The position numbers and the translations under genes are program-made. From contig NJPS01000058.1 of the NCBI GenBank assembly GCA_002946415.1, positions 248,001 to 312,000 of the forward strand: DNA of 64,000 bases, read 5' to 3'. Positions 22,091-35,251 of the stretch are shown piece by piece (positions within the stretch are counted from its first letter, which is position 1; each line of letters begins with the position of its first letter). This DNA is from Rutstroemia sp. NJR-2017a BVV2. Its lineage: Eukaryota > Ascomycota > Leotiomycetes > Helotiales > Rutstroemiaceae. The notes beneath the pieces are model-generated. The model did not search any database. It saw nothing but the letters and a program-made list of their open reading frames with translations, and was not told the origin of the DNA.

Positions 22091-23496
22091 ATGCATTTTC
22101 TCGGAATAACAATACTCATGCTACGCATCACCAGTGTCTGGAGCTACACCTCAACCAGCAGCTCCTTTTCCGCAACCTACACCTCCCCCACCGCTAGCGA
22201 GTGCCCCTCCACACCCGACCCATCAACCCCCTCCCTAAGCAACGGCCTCGCGCTAACTCCACCCATGGGCTGGAGCAGCTGGAACCAATTCGGCGACCTA
22301 ATCGACGAGGCTCTGATCAAAAGCACCATCGACTACCTCGCACAAAGCGGTCTCCAGGACGCCGGTTTCGAGTACGTGAATCTAGACGACGGATGGCAGC
22401 GCTACAAGGGCAATCGCTCGGCGAATCCGCTGGAGCCGGATCCAGTCAAGTTCCCGAGTGGGATGAAGGCGCTGGCGGATTATGCGCATTCGAAGGGGCT
22501 TAAGCTGGGGATTTATTCGGGGCCGGGAGAGATGACTTGTGCGGGGTATACGGGTAGTGGGGGGCATGAAGAGGAGGATGCGAGGATGTTTGCTGAGTGG
22601 GGGATTGATCACCTTAAATATGATAGGTATGTGTGGCTTTGCCGTCTCAGGTGTCTGACGCGAAAGACTGACGCGAAGATTGTAGTTGTTGCTCGCATGG
22701 CGATGCTCCCAAGTCTGTAGTTCAGCAAATAGTCCTGGAAATGTCCAAAGCATTGCTCGCGACGGGCAGACCCATCGTATATCATGCTTGCCATTGTGGC
22801 TGGGCCGATATTTGGGAATGGGCAGCGGGCGAAGGAGCCAATCAATGGCGCATCGGGCAGGATATATCTGACGAGTTCAATTATCCCGGTAATCGAGAGA
22901 AGTACTACTTTGACGTGTTAGACATGATCGACAGAGGAAACGACCTGGTGCAATTCTCTGGCCCGGGACACTGGAATGATTATGATATGCTGATCATTGG
23001 TCTCAACGGCAAAAGCACACAATTGGTGGGAACTGGAGCGTCCAATATTGAATATCGTACGCACTTTAGCATGTGGGCAATGGTAGCATCGCCATTACTC
23101 ATAGGTTCGGATGTAAGGACGCTTGATGCATATGAGCTGGAGACTCTTACAAACAAAGAGATTATCGCGATCAATCAGGATCCGTTAGGTATCCCGGCGC
23201 AGACTGTGGGTGTTGGATATGAAGATGGTGGTGACCTTCAAGTCTATGCGAAGGAGATGTCTGATGGAAGTTATGCTGTGGCGTTGCTCAATCGAGGGAG
23301 TACCACTGCGGAAATGAGCTTGAGTCCCAGGCGGGATTTGCTGGCTACTTGGGATCATTACCGCGTCCGAGACTTGTGGAAGAAGAAGGAGGGTTTGTAC
23401 GATGTGCCGTATACGGTCGAGGTTATGCCTCACGAGGCTAAAGTATTGCGGATTTGGCAAGTTCAAGCTAATGCATCCATGTATTTCTTTCAATAA
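22091..23496 (+). CDS. Alpha-galactosidase, glycoside hydrolase family 27
   Basis: Secreted enzyme releasing terminal alpha-1,6-galactose from raffinose-type sugars and galactomannan. Two exons (22091-22626 and 22686-23496) give 448 aa. The N-terminus (MHFLGITILMLRITSVWS) is a signal peptide, followed by a Ser/Thr/Pro-rich linker. The GH27 barrel starts with LALTPPMGWSSWNQFG, then YVNLDDGWQ and GLKLGIYSGPGEMTCAGYTG. The nucleophile is the Asp of LKYD just before the intron, and the acid/base Asp lies in GPGHWNDYDML. MWAMVASPLLIGSDVRTL and IAINQDPLGIPA are further family lines, and a small beta domain closes the protein. The length is usual for fungal GH27. It is convergent with GNA1, only about 165 bases away. 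Expected regulation by carbon source is inference. Confidence 0.95.
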
Positions 23497-23660
23497 TAAA
23501 TGCGTGGTATGAAGTAAGCATGGAATATAATCATGGAAGGAAATCCCAATTTCCAACACAACCATCTTCGTTCAAGGGGCGTGGGACGCGTCTCTTTTGA
23601 GGCGTGAAAAACACACAAAAAAACAAAAACAAAAACGATGTTAAATCTAAACTTTTTCTC

Positions 23661-24331
23661 TTAAACGTGATGTTTGGCGGCCTCCGAATTGAGATCATGA
23701 TAACGGTGCATCTCCAGACCAGCTCTCTCGTAGCCGCACTTCTCATAGAATCCTTTAGTTCTATCACTACAATCCAAAATTGACTGTTTTGAGTCAGCAG
23801 CTGGCTATTTCACAACTGGAGCGAGCCAGAGAACAAACCTTGTAGCATTCTAGTTGTGCAGCGATATGATCCAGAGCTTTGATAAGTTTCATACCGAACT
23901 TCATTCCATGATAGTCCTTCGCGATAGCGATGTCCTCGATATGTCCCTGTACCCCCAGGTTTCCTAGACTAGAGCAATAAATTAGTTAGTAATGTGCCGT
24001 TTTCATGCAAATATCACATCGGGGTGATTAAATCTTACAATTTCAACTCAACAACTAACGTGCCCGTTCCAATGATTACCTCGCCACTTTCGGTCTTCTT
24101 CACGATGACCAGTACGAAATAGGTGTCCTCGCGCTTCTTCATAGCATCGAACCTCTCGATCCACTTCTCCTCTGTAACATCACCTACATATGCGAGGTCT
24201 TTCAATACAGTGACATGGCCACGACTGAAATCCGAGCGCTGAAGAGCTCGAAAACTGTAGCCTTCTGGCAGCGATGCGCTGGACTCCGAAGATATCAAGC
24301 TGTTCGAGAAAAGGCTGCTCTCAGAAGCCAT
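23661..24331 (-). CDS. GNA1: Glucosamine 6-phosphate N-acetyltransferase
   Basis: Acetyl-CoA-dependent acetylation of glucosamine-6-phosphate, the second step of the hexosamine pathway to UDP-GlcNAc for chitin, N-glycans and GPI anchors; cytosolic. Three exons on the minus strand; introns lie at about 23786-23839 and 23967-24038. After a Ser-rich N-terminus, LPEGYSFRALQRSDF opens the GNAT fold. The acetyl-CoA-binding core GVQGHIEDIAIAKDYHGMKF, then ILDCSDRTKGFYEKCGYERA, match yeast Gna1 closely (HIEDIAV, FYEKCGF). It is slightly longer than the yeast enzyme because of the N-terminus, and the stop follows AAKHHV. It is a single-function housekeeping gene. Confidence 0.95.
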
Positions 24332-24780
24332 AGTTTAGCTAAGAATATAGATGATTTTGCTTTGGGTACCGACGTGTTATCGGAATAGCTTTTACATGTT
24401 TTGTTCCGGACGAGGAACTCGAAACCCCGCATATGGGTGTGATTCGGCTAATTGCGTGAGGTAGGTACCTATTGTCGTGGCTGCCAACCATGAGATTCAT
24501 TCTCCCACCTCTATGTGGGACAAACATTCATACCATTATTGAAGATGAGGGGAAGTCATACAAACAGGAGTGAAAGTGGGATGGGTCTTATTGGCGAATC
24601 ACCGGTCTCCACTCTGGCTATGCTGCTGTGCCGCCGTGCTGATATTATGTCGGGGCTGATGTTCTTAGAAGAAAGAAAATCTCTATTTCACACATAACTA
24701 TCCAACTATGCTGTCAATTCTCTGTCTCATACCTGAACTCCTTACTTCCATTGCTTCATGATAGCTAACTTCTCCTCAAA
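24332..24780. other. Intergenic, divergent spacer GNA1 / terpene cyclase
   Basis: 449 bp holding both promoters. No recognisable element. Confidence 0.4.
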
Positions 24781-25615
24781 ATGAAGTTCCCCAAACATCT
24801 ACCCCTCAACGAAATAGACCTCGTCAATCAACCACCGCTTCACTTCCTTCAAGTGCAGGATGCTTTGATATTGTTGACCGTCATACCATGGAGTATTGCG
24901 TACGTGCTGTATATCAAACAAGCCTACCGCGACAAATCCTACGGCATGCCCCTCTTTGCACTGTAAGGCGCGTCCCGTCAGGCGACCACGCGACGAAGCT
25001 GATACGAGATACTAGCTGTTCTAACATTGCATGGGAATTGGTATACGCATTTCGATTCCCTTGGAACTTGACACAATTCATAATCTTCGTTCCTTGGGTT
25101 GTGATAGATGTATACCTCGTCTACACCACCATCAAATTCGGACCTAATCAATGGAAACATGCTCCACTAGTCGCTCAGAACCTGACTGCGATCACGTTGT
25201 TTGGGATCGTGTTCATGATAGGGGCGCATTGGACTTTTGCGGAGACTTACGGATCGAATGTGCAAGCGATTGTTTGGTCGGCGTTCGTGTGCCAGATGGT
25301 GTTGGGATGGGCGTCAATTGCGCAGCTTGTGACGAGGAATAATACGTCGGGCCATTCTATGAGTATCTGGTAAGTGATGGCAAGTGCAATGTCAGAGTTG
25401 CGTAGGTTTATTGATTATGGGCTAGGTTTTGCCGGTTCGCTGGTTCTACGGCCGCAGTTGTAGTGTACTGTTGGCGTTATGCTTATTATCCCAAGGACTA
25501 CTGGATGGCGGGCACTCCAGTTGGGATATTCTTGTTTGTTATGGGCGAAGCGGCAGATGTCTGCTATCCGATGGTATTTAGTTATTGTAGCAAGAGTAAG
25601 CACAAGACAGGATAG
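24781..25615 (+). CDS. Pyr4/PaxB-family membrane terpene cyclase
   Basis: Small polytopic membrane protein of the Pyr4 class (PaxB, AtmB, AusL, Trt1, AndB), which cyclises epoxidised prenyl chains of meroterpenoids and indole diterpenes by protonating the epoxide. Three exons (24781-24962, 25016 to about 25370, then the remainder to a stop at 25615). The family line YGMPLFALCSNIAWELVYAF spans the first intron and includes the conserved Glu of the WE motif. Further helices are FIIFVPWVVIDVYLVYTTI, LFGIVFMIGAHWTFAETYG and VGIFLFVMGEAADVCYPMVF, the last with the conserved late Asp. About seven helices are expected. No prenyltransferase or FAD epoxidase of the usual cluster is adjacent. It is either an orphan cyclase or one of the widespread family members of unproven substrate. 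Confidence 0.85.
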
Positions 25616-26072
25616 GAGGGAGAGAAGTGGTTGGTAGAGAGAAGTGGTTGATAGAGAGAAGTAGATATCAACATAGAACAAACCCACTGTGGCTTGAGGA
25701 TGCCAAGACTTGTGCTTGATAATTTTGTTGGTGGATGACAGAGACCAACGGTTCGCTTACAAAATGCATTATTGGATGTGCACGGACCACGCTCGCACCC
25801 CCAGAAGTTCAATCCGTGGAGGGTCCCCGCGGACATAAACATCGGACTGCCCCAGCTCGACATTAGATTGATTTGCATGTCTCTGCACCTCTCATCCATC
25901 CAACCATCTTGCGTCCACCGTCAACAGTCAACCGTCCCGTCCACCTCAAGGCTTAAATTAAAGCCTCTTACACATCCAAGTACAGTACTTGTACCTTTTC
26001 TTGCCTGTCGCCATATTCATTAATTATCATCACCGCCAACATCATTATTACCCTCAACATCAATGCTTCACA
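25616..26072. other. Intergenic
   Basis: 457 bp between the terpene cyclase stop and the FAD oxidoreductase start. A direct repeat of the type GAGAGAAGTGGTTG occurs at about 25619-25660. Otherwise nothing. Confidence 0.4.
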
Positions 26073-27326
26073 ATGTCTTCCAATAATCACGAGATCCTCA
26101 TCCTGGGTGGTAACTTCGGTGGTGTGAATGCTGCACACAATCTCCTCCGAAGCACAATTCCCACACTCAAGCGTCTCAGCCCATCCAAGTCATACCACGT
26201 CACACTCGTCACCCCGAACACAGATTTTTTCTTCAAGATAGGAAGTCCCAGAGCCCTCGTTAATGCCACCGCACTACCCTACTCCAAATTATTCCGCCCA
26301 TTGTCCGAAGCCTTCTCGCAGTATGATGCTTCCCAATTCACCTTGGTTCAAGGTGTAGCTTCGTCTTTAGATGCATCCACGAGAACTGTTACCGTAACCA
26401 CTGGGACAGAAGACAAGCAAATTCAATACGATTCTCTCATTATCTCCACCGGCACCACCTCCAAATCCCCCCTATGGACTCTTCACAACGACCAATCCCT
26501 CACAACCAAAGCTCTCGAGTCCATGCACACGGAGCTTCCCAAAGCCAAGACAGTTGTCGTAGCAGGCGGAGGAGCAGTTGGCGTTGAAACCGCAGGCGAA
26601 ATTGCTGCAGCTCATCCTTCATGCAAGGTTACGCTTCTCTCCGGCTCGCACCGAGTTCTCGATCGTGTCAAGGAAGCAACCAGTATCCGCGCACAAGACT
26701 ACCTCGAGAAAGTCGTGCACGTCGAAGTCGTTCACAACGTCCGGGTCGATAGTGTCAGCGGCGAGCATCCTGCCACACTCAAGTTGAGCGACGGCAGTAC
26801 GCGAGAAGTCGACCTCTATATCGATGCAACTGGTGGGAAGGCAAACTCCGAATTCCTCCCAAAGTCTTGGCTCGATGAGACGGGACGAGTGATCACGCGC
26901 GATGTATATTTCCGTGTCAAAGGAAACGGCACAGATGATGTGAAGCAGGTGTATGTGTTGGGAGATATCGTGGCGGGAAGTTCGAACGCAGCATTGGAGC
27001 TCGATCCTATGGTCACGACACTCTGCTCTTCTCTCGCAGTAGACGTTGCTTCTAGTCTTGAAGGGGCGAAGAAGGAAGAGCCAAGCCCTGGATTCATCGG
27101 ATCGTTGTTCGCGAAGTTCTTCGGCGGAGCGGGGGGATACCCCAAACAACTCGAGTTTAAACCCTTGAAGGATACGCTAGTTGTTCCCATTGGACCTTCG
27201 GGCGGAGTGGGGCAGATCATGGGATGGCGGATGCCGAGCTTGATGGTGTATATGGGGAAGGCGAAATCGTATTTGATTGAGCTTATTGAACCTACTATTA
27301 CGGGGTCGAAGTGGAAGAAGGTGTAA
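26073..27326 (+). CDS. FAD/NAD(P)-dependent oxidoreductase, AMID/NDH-2-like
   Basis: Flavoprotein of the pyridine nucleotide-disulphide oxidoreductase superfamily, in the branch with apoptosis-inducing factor homologues (AMID) and type II NADH dehydrogenases. Intronless, 417 aa from the ATG in CACAATGTC. The N-terminal FAD-binding motif is ILILGGNFGGVNAAHNLL. The NAD-binding motif VVVAGGGAVGVETAGEIAA is near residue 160, the line DLYIDATGGKANSEFLP follows, and YVLGDIVAGSSN is the second FAD contact. The C-terminus is amphipathic and may touch membranes. Substrate unknown; transfer of electrons from NAD(P)H to a quinone is the usual activity. It follows the terpene cyclase by 457 bases in the same direction. 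It is not the FAD epoxidase that normally partners Pyr4-type cyclases. Confidence 0.85.
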   Translation: MSSNNHEILILGGNFGGVNAAHNLLRSTIPTLKRLSPSKSYHVTLVTPNTDFFFKIGSPRALVNATALPYSKLFRPLSEAFSQYDASQFTLVQGVASSLDASTRTVTVTTGTEDKQIQYDSLIISTGTTSKSPLWTLHNDQSLTTKALESMHTELPKAKTVVVAGGGAVGVETAGEIAAAHPSCKVTLLSGSHRVLDRVKEATSIRAQDYLEKVVHVEVVHNVRVDSVSGEHPATLKLSDGSTREVDLYIDATGGKANSEFLPKSWLDETGRVITRDVYFRVKGNGTDDVKQVYVLGDIVAGSSNAALELDPMVTTLCSSLAVDVASSLEGAKKEEPSPGFIGSLFAKFFGGAGGYPKQLEFKPLKDTLVVPIGPSGGVGQIMGWRMPSLMVYMGKAKSYLIELIEPTITGSKWKKV

Positions 27327-27860
27327 GGCGGAGTTTGGCGTGTTGTTGTGTCAGGTATATAATCTTCGTCATGGACTTCAAGAACTAGTGTAACCTTCCT
27401 TACCTGGCGGTTACCCCTCATATTTATACTCCTTTTGGGCACATCCGCATCAATTGAAGAGCATACAGCATGGTGGGTCAATTATATTTTTAGAGCCTGC
27501 TACATGATAAGATAGCTCATTATGTACTTTAATATTCTTGACGTATTCTGCTGTATAAGGTGCCATTCGAGTGACCTGGTTTGCACACAACGGAACAAAA
27601 CGATAAGCTTTTTATACTAACCCAACAACCTCGGCGTCTCAAATTCGCCTTTCGAAATATTTTCTGGGCGGATCGAGTGGGTGGAAGGAGGGGTACAGTA
27701 TGCCTGCACCATATAGGAATATCACCGAAGTCGAAATACATGGGTTTCTTCAGCATCTCGATATATATTTAAACCTCTCCTTCGGCCCAAGATTGTAGCC
27801 TGTCCAATATGTGCTTTCGATTTCCAGCTTTGTCTGGAGCAATAACTATTTATCCCAAAT
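27327..27860. other. Intergenic
   Basis: 534 bp between co-directional genes. TATATATTT near 27763 lies about 100 bases before the next ATG and may be a core promoter element. No gene. Confidence 0.4.
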
Positions 27861-30001
27861 ATGTCTGAACCTCTGAAAAGAAGCAAGCTGGATTCCAAAG
27901 TTTCTACCACCCCGGCCACCCCAGCTACCAGTTTCTCGGAACCGGGAGACCTAGATGGCGTACTACTGCCTTCGAACGCTCCTATTACAACAACAAGAAA
28001 GAGCCCCGAGTTGACCACGAGCGAGAGCTTAAGCTCTTATCCTGCCAGCGTCGGCTGGTCCATATTCTTCTCCATCGGCATCATATTAACAGGTGTTAAC
28101 GCCCAGATCATCGGCGGTCTATTCGCCACGCCCGCCTTCCAGCGCGATTTCGGGTACTTCTACGAAGACTCGTACATCATCAGCGCACCATGGCAGTCCG
28201 GAATCATCGTGGGTCTCCCTCTAGGCATGTTCTTCGGTGCGTCCAGCATTGGATATTTCATGGACAAGTACGGTCGAAAAAAGGCATGTATATTTGCCTT
28301 TTACTCAAGCCCTGTGATCATGAAACTAAGAAAGCATCATCCAGGCCTTTTTGATCTCCGCTGTCGTCTCGGCTACTTTTATATTCTTCCAATTTTTCGC
28401 CCGCGCCTTAGCGGTTTTGCTCATTGGCGAACTCATCGCCGGACTCGTGGGCGGCATGTTCTTGGCGTTGGTGCCGACTTATACTTCGGAGATATGCCCC
28501 GCTGCGCTTCGTGGCTATATGACTTCTTGCATCAACCTCGCTCTGGTGGTAGGTGATCTTATCGGGAACGGAATCATTGCAGGAACGCACGGCATCGACA
28601 GCCACTGGGCGTACCGCGCACCGCTTGCGATGCAGTGGGTGTTTCCGCTGGTGATGATCCCGGGGGCGCTTTTTGCACCGGAGTCTCCGTGGTGGTTGGT
28701 TAGGAATAGCAAGTTCGATGAAGCGGAGAGAACTCTGGTTCGTCTTTCGTCGCCGGGGGTGGATAATAAATCTGTGTTGGCGGGCATGATTGAGACGGAT
28801 AGGTTGGAGTTTGAGATGCAGGTTGGATCTACTTATGCGAGTATTTTCAGCAGATTGAATATCCGTCGCACGGAAATCTCCCTGGCGGTTGGGTTCGGCG
28901 CGGTTCTTTCTGGGCTGTATCTTGGGGCTTGGACGAGTTATTTCTTTGAGTGTAAGTCAGGACTTCTGTCTCAAACGCCGCCGCATCCGTGGAAGATACT
29001 TACTTACTTACCCATTCTCCCAACTCCAGTAGCAGGGCTCCCTCAATCCCAAGTATTCAATATGAGCGTGGTATTCACGGCTGTGGGTGTAATAGGGAAT
29101 CTCCTCTCCTGGCCCTTGTCGGCTCATGTGGGGCGTCGCCGCATGTATAATGTCGGGATCGGGTTTATTGCTGTCTTGATGTTTATCGTCGGGATTCTGG
29201 ATTGTGTGCCGAATTACGAAAATAGGCCGGATGTTATTTGGGGACAGTCTGCTTTGTTGGTATGTTTGAGTTTGTTGTTTTTATTGCTATTTATATGTTA
29301 TCTCTCCTGTTATCATATGGTCTGCTTTGTATTTTTCTTCCTGTTTTCTTCTTCTTACTTCTCCTTTTATCCTTTCCTCAACTACTACCTTCTACTTCCT
29401 AATCTACTCTCTACCCTCCCCCTTTCCTTACTTCTCCCCTCTTCACCCAGCCCCTAATCCCCCATTCCCAAACCCATCTCATCCTTCTTCCCTAACACCC
29501 CCCACCCCAACAGATCCTCTTCTTCGGCATCTACAACCTCACAGTCGGTCCCGTGAGCATAACCATCTACAGCGAAATCTCCGCCACCAAAACCCGCACC
29601 AAAACCATTGCCGTCGCCACCGCGTTGCAGTCGCTTCTTGGGCTCGTCATGACGGTTGTGATTCCGTTTATGATCAATCCTGATCAGGGGGGTTGGGGGG
29701 GTAAGGTTGGGTTTTTTTTTGGTGAGTGTGAGGTTTTTATGTTATGCTGGGAAGAAAAATCATCTCATTCCGTTCGCTGGAAAGGGTTCTAGGCAGGTTT
29801 AAGTAAAGAGGTGGAATGGTGGTGTTTAAAATGGGAAGGGAAGGATTGGCTAACAGATGATAAATAGGGGGGCTGTCAACTTTGTGTTGGGTGTGGGGCT
29901 GGTATAAGGTTCCGGAGACGAAGGGGAGGTCGTATGAGGAGTTGGATGTTATGTTTGCGAGGGGGGTTAAGACGAGGGAGTTTAAGGGGTATAGGATATA
30001 G
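27861..30001 (+). CDS. MFS sugar transporter (maltose/hexose porter type)
   Basis: Twelve-helix sugar porter of the MFS, probably in the plasma membrane. A Ser/Thr/Pro-rich cytosolic N-terminus of about 60 residues precedes helix 1 (IFFSIGIILTGVNAQIIGGL). Signatures seen in order are IGYFMDKYGRKKA (loop 2-3, before an intron near 28286), GELIAGLVGGMFLALVPTYT with SEICPAALRG, APESPWWLVRN, the second-half repeat LSAHVGRRRMYNVG, and PETKGRSYEELDVMF near the C-terminus. Six exons are needed. The fourth intron (29260-29513) is about 254 bases and strongly pyrimidine-rich, and the stop is at 29999-30001. The APESPWWLV and PETKGRSYEELD lines fit the alpha-glucoside/hexose branch, but the substrate is undetermined. 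Confidence 0.88.
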
Positions 30002-30563
30002 ATAGGAGAGTGCAAGAGCAAGGAAGGGAAGGTAAATTGGAGGGTGTAAGAGCTAGAATCAAGTGACTGAAACAAGAGAGAAAGGTTCGTTTAGACAAGA
30101 GAAGGTACAACAGGAAGCTGTAAGAGCATTTCAGAGCGTGAAATATACCGGATTGAAAGTTACTAGGAAATATGAAAGATGGTCGAGATTGCGGAGGCAT
30201 ACATTAGTCAAAGCGATCTCGCAAAGATTATCACCGTACCGTGTCTCAAGCAATTATACTGCCCGCTATTTCCATGCAATCAGAATTTGAGTTGGCGGAC
30301 GGTTTGCACTCACAGTGCTGATTTAGGGCTGAGTGATACCCCTCCCATTGGTGCCCTCACTCCCATCTTCAGCCTCAGTCAGAAGATAAGAATAAGAGAC
30401 CCCCTAATTGGTATAGACGAGCCCAGTGGCTCTTTTTGTCTCAGCCATGTATGAAGGGAGGGAAGAGAAAGAAATCGCTCAGTGATGATAATATATTGCC
30501 CCGCTCATCGTGAAAAGCATTTCATTTTCTCCTCACACACATCGACGCTACTCACAAGCAATC
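30002..30563. other. Intergenic
   Basis: 562 bp spacer between the sugar porter and the reductase. No recognisable element. Confidence 0.4.
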
Positions 30564-31978
30564 ATGAAAGGCGTAATAATCACCTCTCCCGGCTCAACCT
30601 GGTCTCTCGTCAACGACCTCGAGCGGCCTAAACCAGATAAACACCAAGTCCTGGTGAGATCGCTCGTCACGGGAATCAATCCCATGTACGTGTTGTACAT
30701 ACTCACCCTCATTCTTCTCCATCAAACTGACATGCATACTTCAAGGGACGAACTCATGCACACGACGGGTCTTCTCGTTAAAGACTGGCCTGTAGTCCTG
30801 GGCTGCGATGCCTCGGGTGAAATAGTTGAAATCGGGGACGAGGTCACAAAATTTAAGGTCGGGGATGGGGTTTTTGGTTGCACGAGGTTGGGGTACAGAG
30901 GGTACGGGACGTTTCAGGAATTTTTAGGGTTCATTTTTTCTATGTTTTTGGCTTTTGTATGGATGTTGAGCGCGAGGCTGATTAAGTGAAAAGCATTTGA
31001 TGGATGAGGAGTTGGCGTTTAAGAGGCCGGGGAATATCTCGGTGGGGGAGGCGGCGACGGTGGGGGTGGGGTTGTTGGTAAGTTAGCAAGTTGTTATTGC
31101 TTGTGGTGTTGGTGGTTGGATGATTAATAGTTCCTAGACTGCGGCGGTATGCTTTGCTGAGGGGAATCACACCTCATTTCCATCGTCGCCGGCGAATGAG
31201 GGAGCTGATGCAGAATGGTTTATTGTTCTGGGTGGGACGTCTTCAGTTGGTCAATACGGGATCAAGGTAGGTTAGCATTTGCTGGATACCACCATCCTAA
31301 TAACCTAACGAATCTGACCAAACCCAGCTTGCAAAACATTGCGGATACAAAGTCCTAGCTTCATGTTCTTCTGCAAGTCACACGGTGTGTGAAGCTCCTT
31401 AAGATCCTCTTACATGTCCTAGCCGCGCAGACTCACCGAACTAAACTGTGCAGATCGTGCTAGCAGCCGGCGCAGATGAAACATTCGACTACAAACTGTC
31501 TGAAGACCGACAACTGAACGCCATCCAATCCACCACTCAAGGCAAATTCGCAGCTGTTTTCGATGCATCGGCCGCCAATACCAATATCGGCCTCAAGGCA
31601 CTAGGAGAAGCATCGTTGGCCTCATCCACGAAGACATTCTCGACAACAAATGACTGGTAAGCTAACTCCAAAAATTGCACTTCTCCTGAACTCACTCGAG
31701 ATAGGGACACAATCCCAACACCTCCAGAAGGATCTATAGAAATCTACCGCGTTCATCTCGGAGAACTAGGAAGATATGGAGAGGTCAAGGGCGATGAGAT
31801 TAATCGTGCAGTGAAGAAGTATATTCCTGTTCTTGAAGACTTACTTGCGAATGGGTATTTGGTGCCGGTTGAAGGGGAGGTGGCTGCTGTGGGGTTTGAG
31901 CAGATTCGGAATGGGATTGAGGCTTTGGGGAAAGGGAGATCGGGAAAGAAGGTTTTGGTGCAGTTGCAGGCGTATTAG
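30564..31978 (+). CDS. Zinc-independent enoyl/quinone reductase of the MDR superfamily (LovC-like)
   Basis: Medium-chain dehydrogenase/reductase lacking obvious zinc ligands, similar to fungal trans-acting enoyl reductases (LovC type) and toxin-reducing quinone oxidoreductases. The ATG at 30564 gives MKGVIITSPGSTWSLVND. Exon 2 carries WPVVLGCDASGEIVEIGDEV, where the Cys and Asp align with the usual fold, and KVGDGVFG. After a poorly defined intron in 30930-31000, ELAFKRPGNISVGEAATVGV follows. The NADPH loop is WFIVLGGTSSVGQYGIKLAK near 31220. The C-terminal part ends with GKKVLVQLQAY. At least six exons. No PKS is nearby, so a partner for trans-enoyl reduction is absent from this window. Detoxifying enone reductase is the alternative. 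Confidence 0.8.
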
Positions 31979-32674
31979 CAGATTCGTCTCTAAGGGTCTG
32001 TTAGTTGTCGCATGCACTTTTTCGGCAGTGAGTAAAGACTTAAGGATACTTAAAGACTACGTCAAGAAATCAGTATTAGGCGTATAGCATCTAGCCAGCA
32101 CGCACACTATGCTGACCTTAGAAACTGGTACAGTGGTGAATGAAAAGTTTCATGCTTATAAGGCCAAGAATCTAATGGTTGTCACCCCTTGCATAATTCC
32201 CATTTCAACCAGACGAGATTGCCAAGCTTCTGTATATGCAATGCAGACTGAAAAAGCGGCAGATCAGAATACTAGATCGAGGGTCTAGATTCCAAGGGAT
32301 ATTGATTACATACAACCAATATTATTCCTTTTTGATTAAAAACGGCAAATGATTCCTTACTGCAAATTGACTTGCATCCTCTCTTCACGATGTACTCAGC
32401 TGAGTAAGACGGCAGGCAGGCGAATGACCCCGCATTGTGTTTATGCGTACCTTTTCCCAGGAAATCTGCCCACCAATCGGACGTGATTTCCGTGATCACT
32501 ACATAAGCAAGGACTGTGATAGGTAAACTTTGGATGGTTCGCGATGTAACCCAAGAACGCGGCAGTAATGAGGAGGGGATATAGAACTCTCAACAATATA
32601 TATGTCCAAGTTTTCCCCTAGATGGGATGTGAATATTTTCTGCTTACAGTGCTCGCAAACTGTTGCTCAAGGTT
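31979..32674. other. Intergenic
   Basis: About 700 bp. A TATATATG stretch near 32597 lies roughly 75 bases before the next start codon. No gene. Confidence 0.4.
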
Positions 32675-34971
<2,297 letters not shown>

Positions 34972-35251
34972 AAGGGGTCGAATGGCTGCTAGGGGTGTCT
35001 GATGTGAGAGTTAGTTTCTTGTGCGTCAGATCGGAGAATAGAGGCAATAGAACCCACTTTGCTTGCTCTTCACTTCTGAAAGACCGCATTATGACAACTA
35101 GATACTTTCATAAGTAGATTTATTATATAACAACTGGGATATTACAAATATACTTCTAGTCTGGAAGTCCAACATGAGAGAAGCGTCACTATGATTAGAT
35201 ATGAAGAGCCATTCCACATCATATTTTCTATTCTTCATCCCATAGTAGAAA

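Noticed and set aside
26073..27326. FAD oxidoreductase as the epoxidase partner of the Pyr4-like cyclase
   Set aside because: Its two dinucleotide-binding motifs place it with AMID/NDH-2-type enzymes, not with the FAD monooxygenases that epoxidise prenyl chains.
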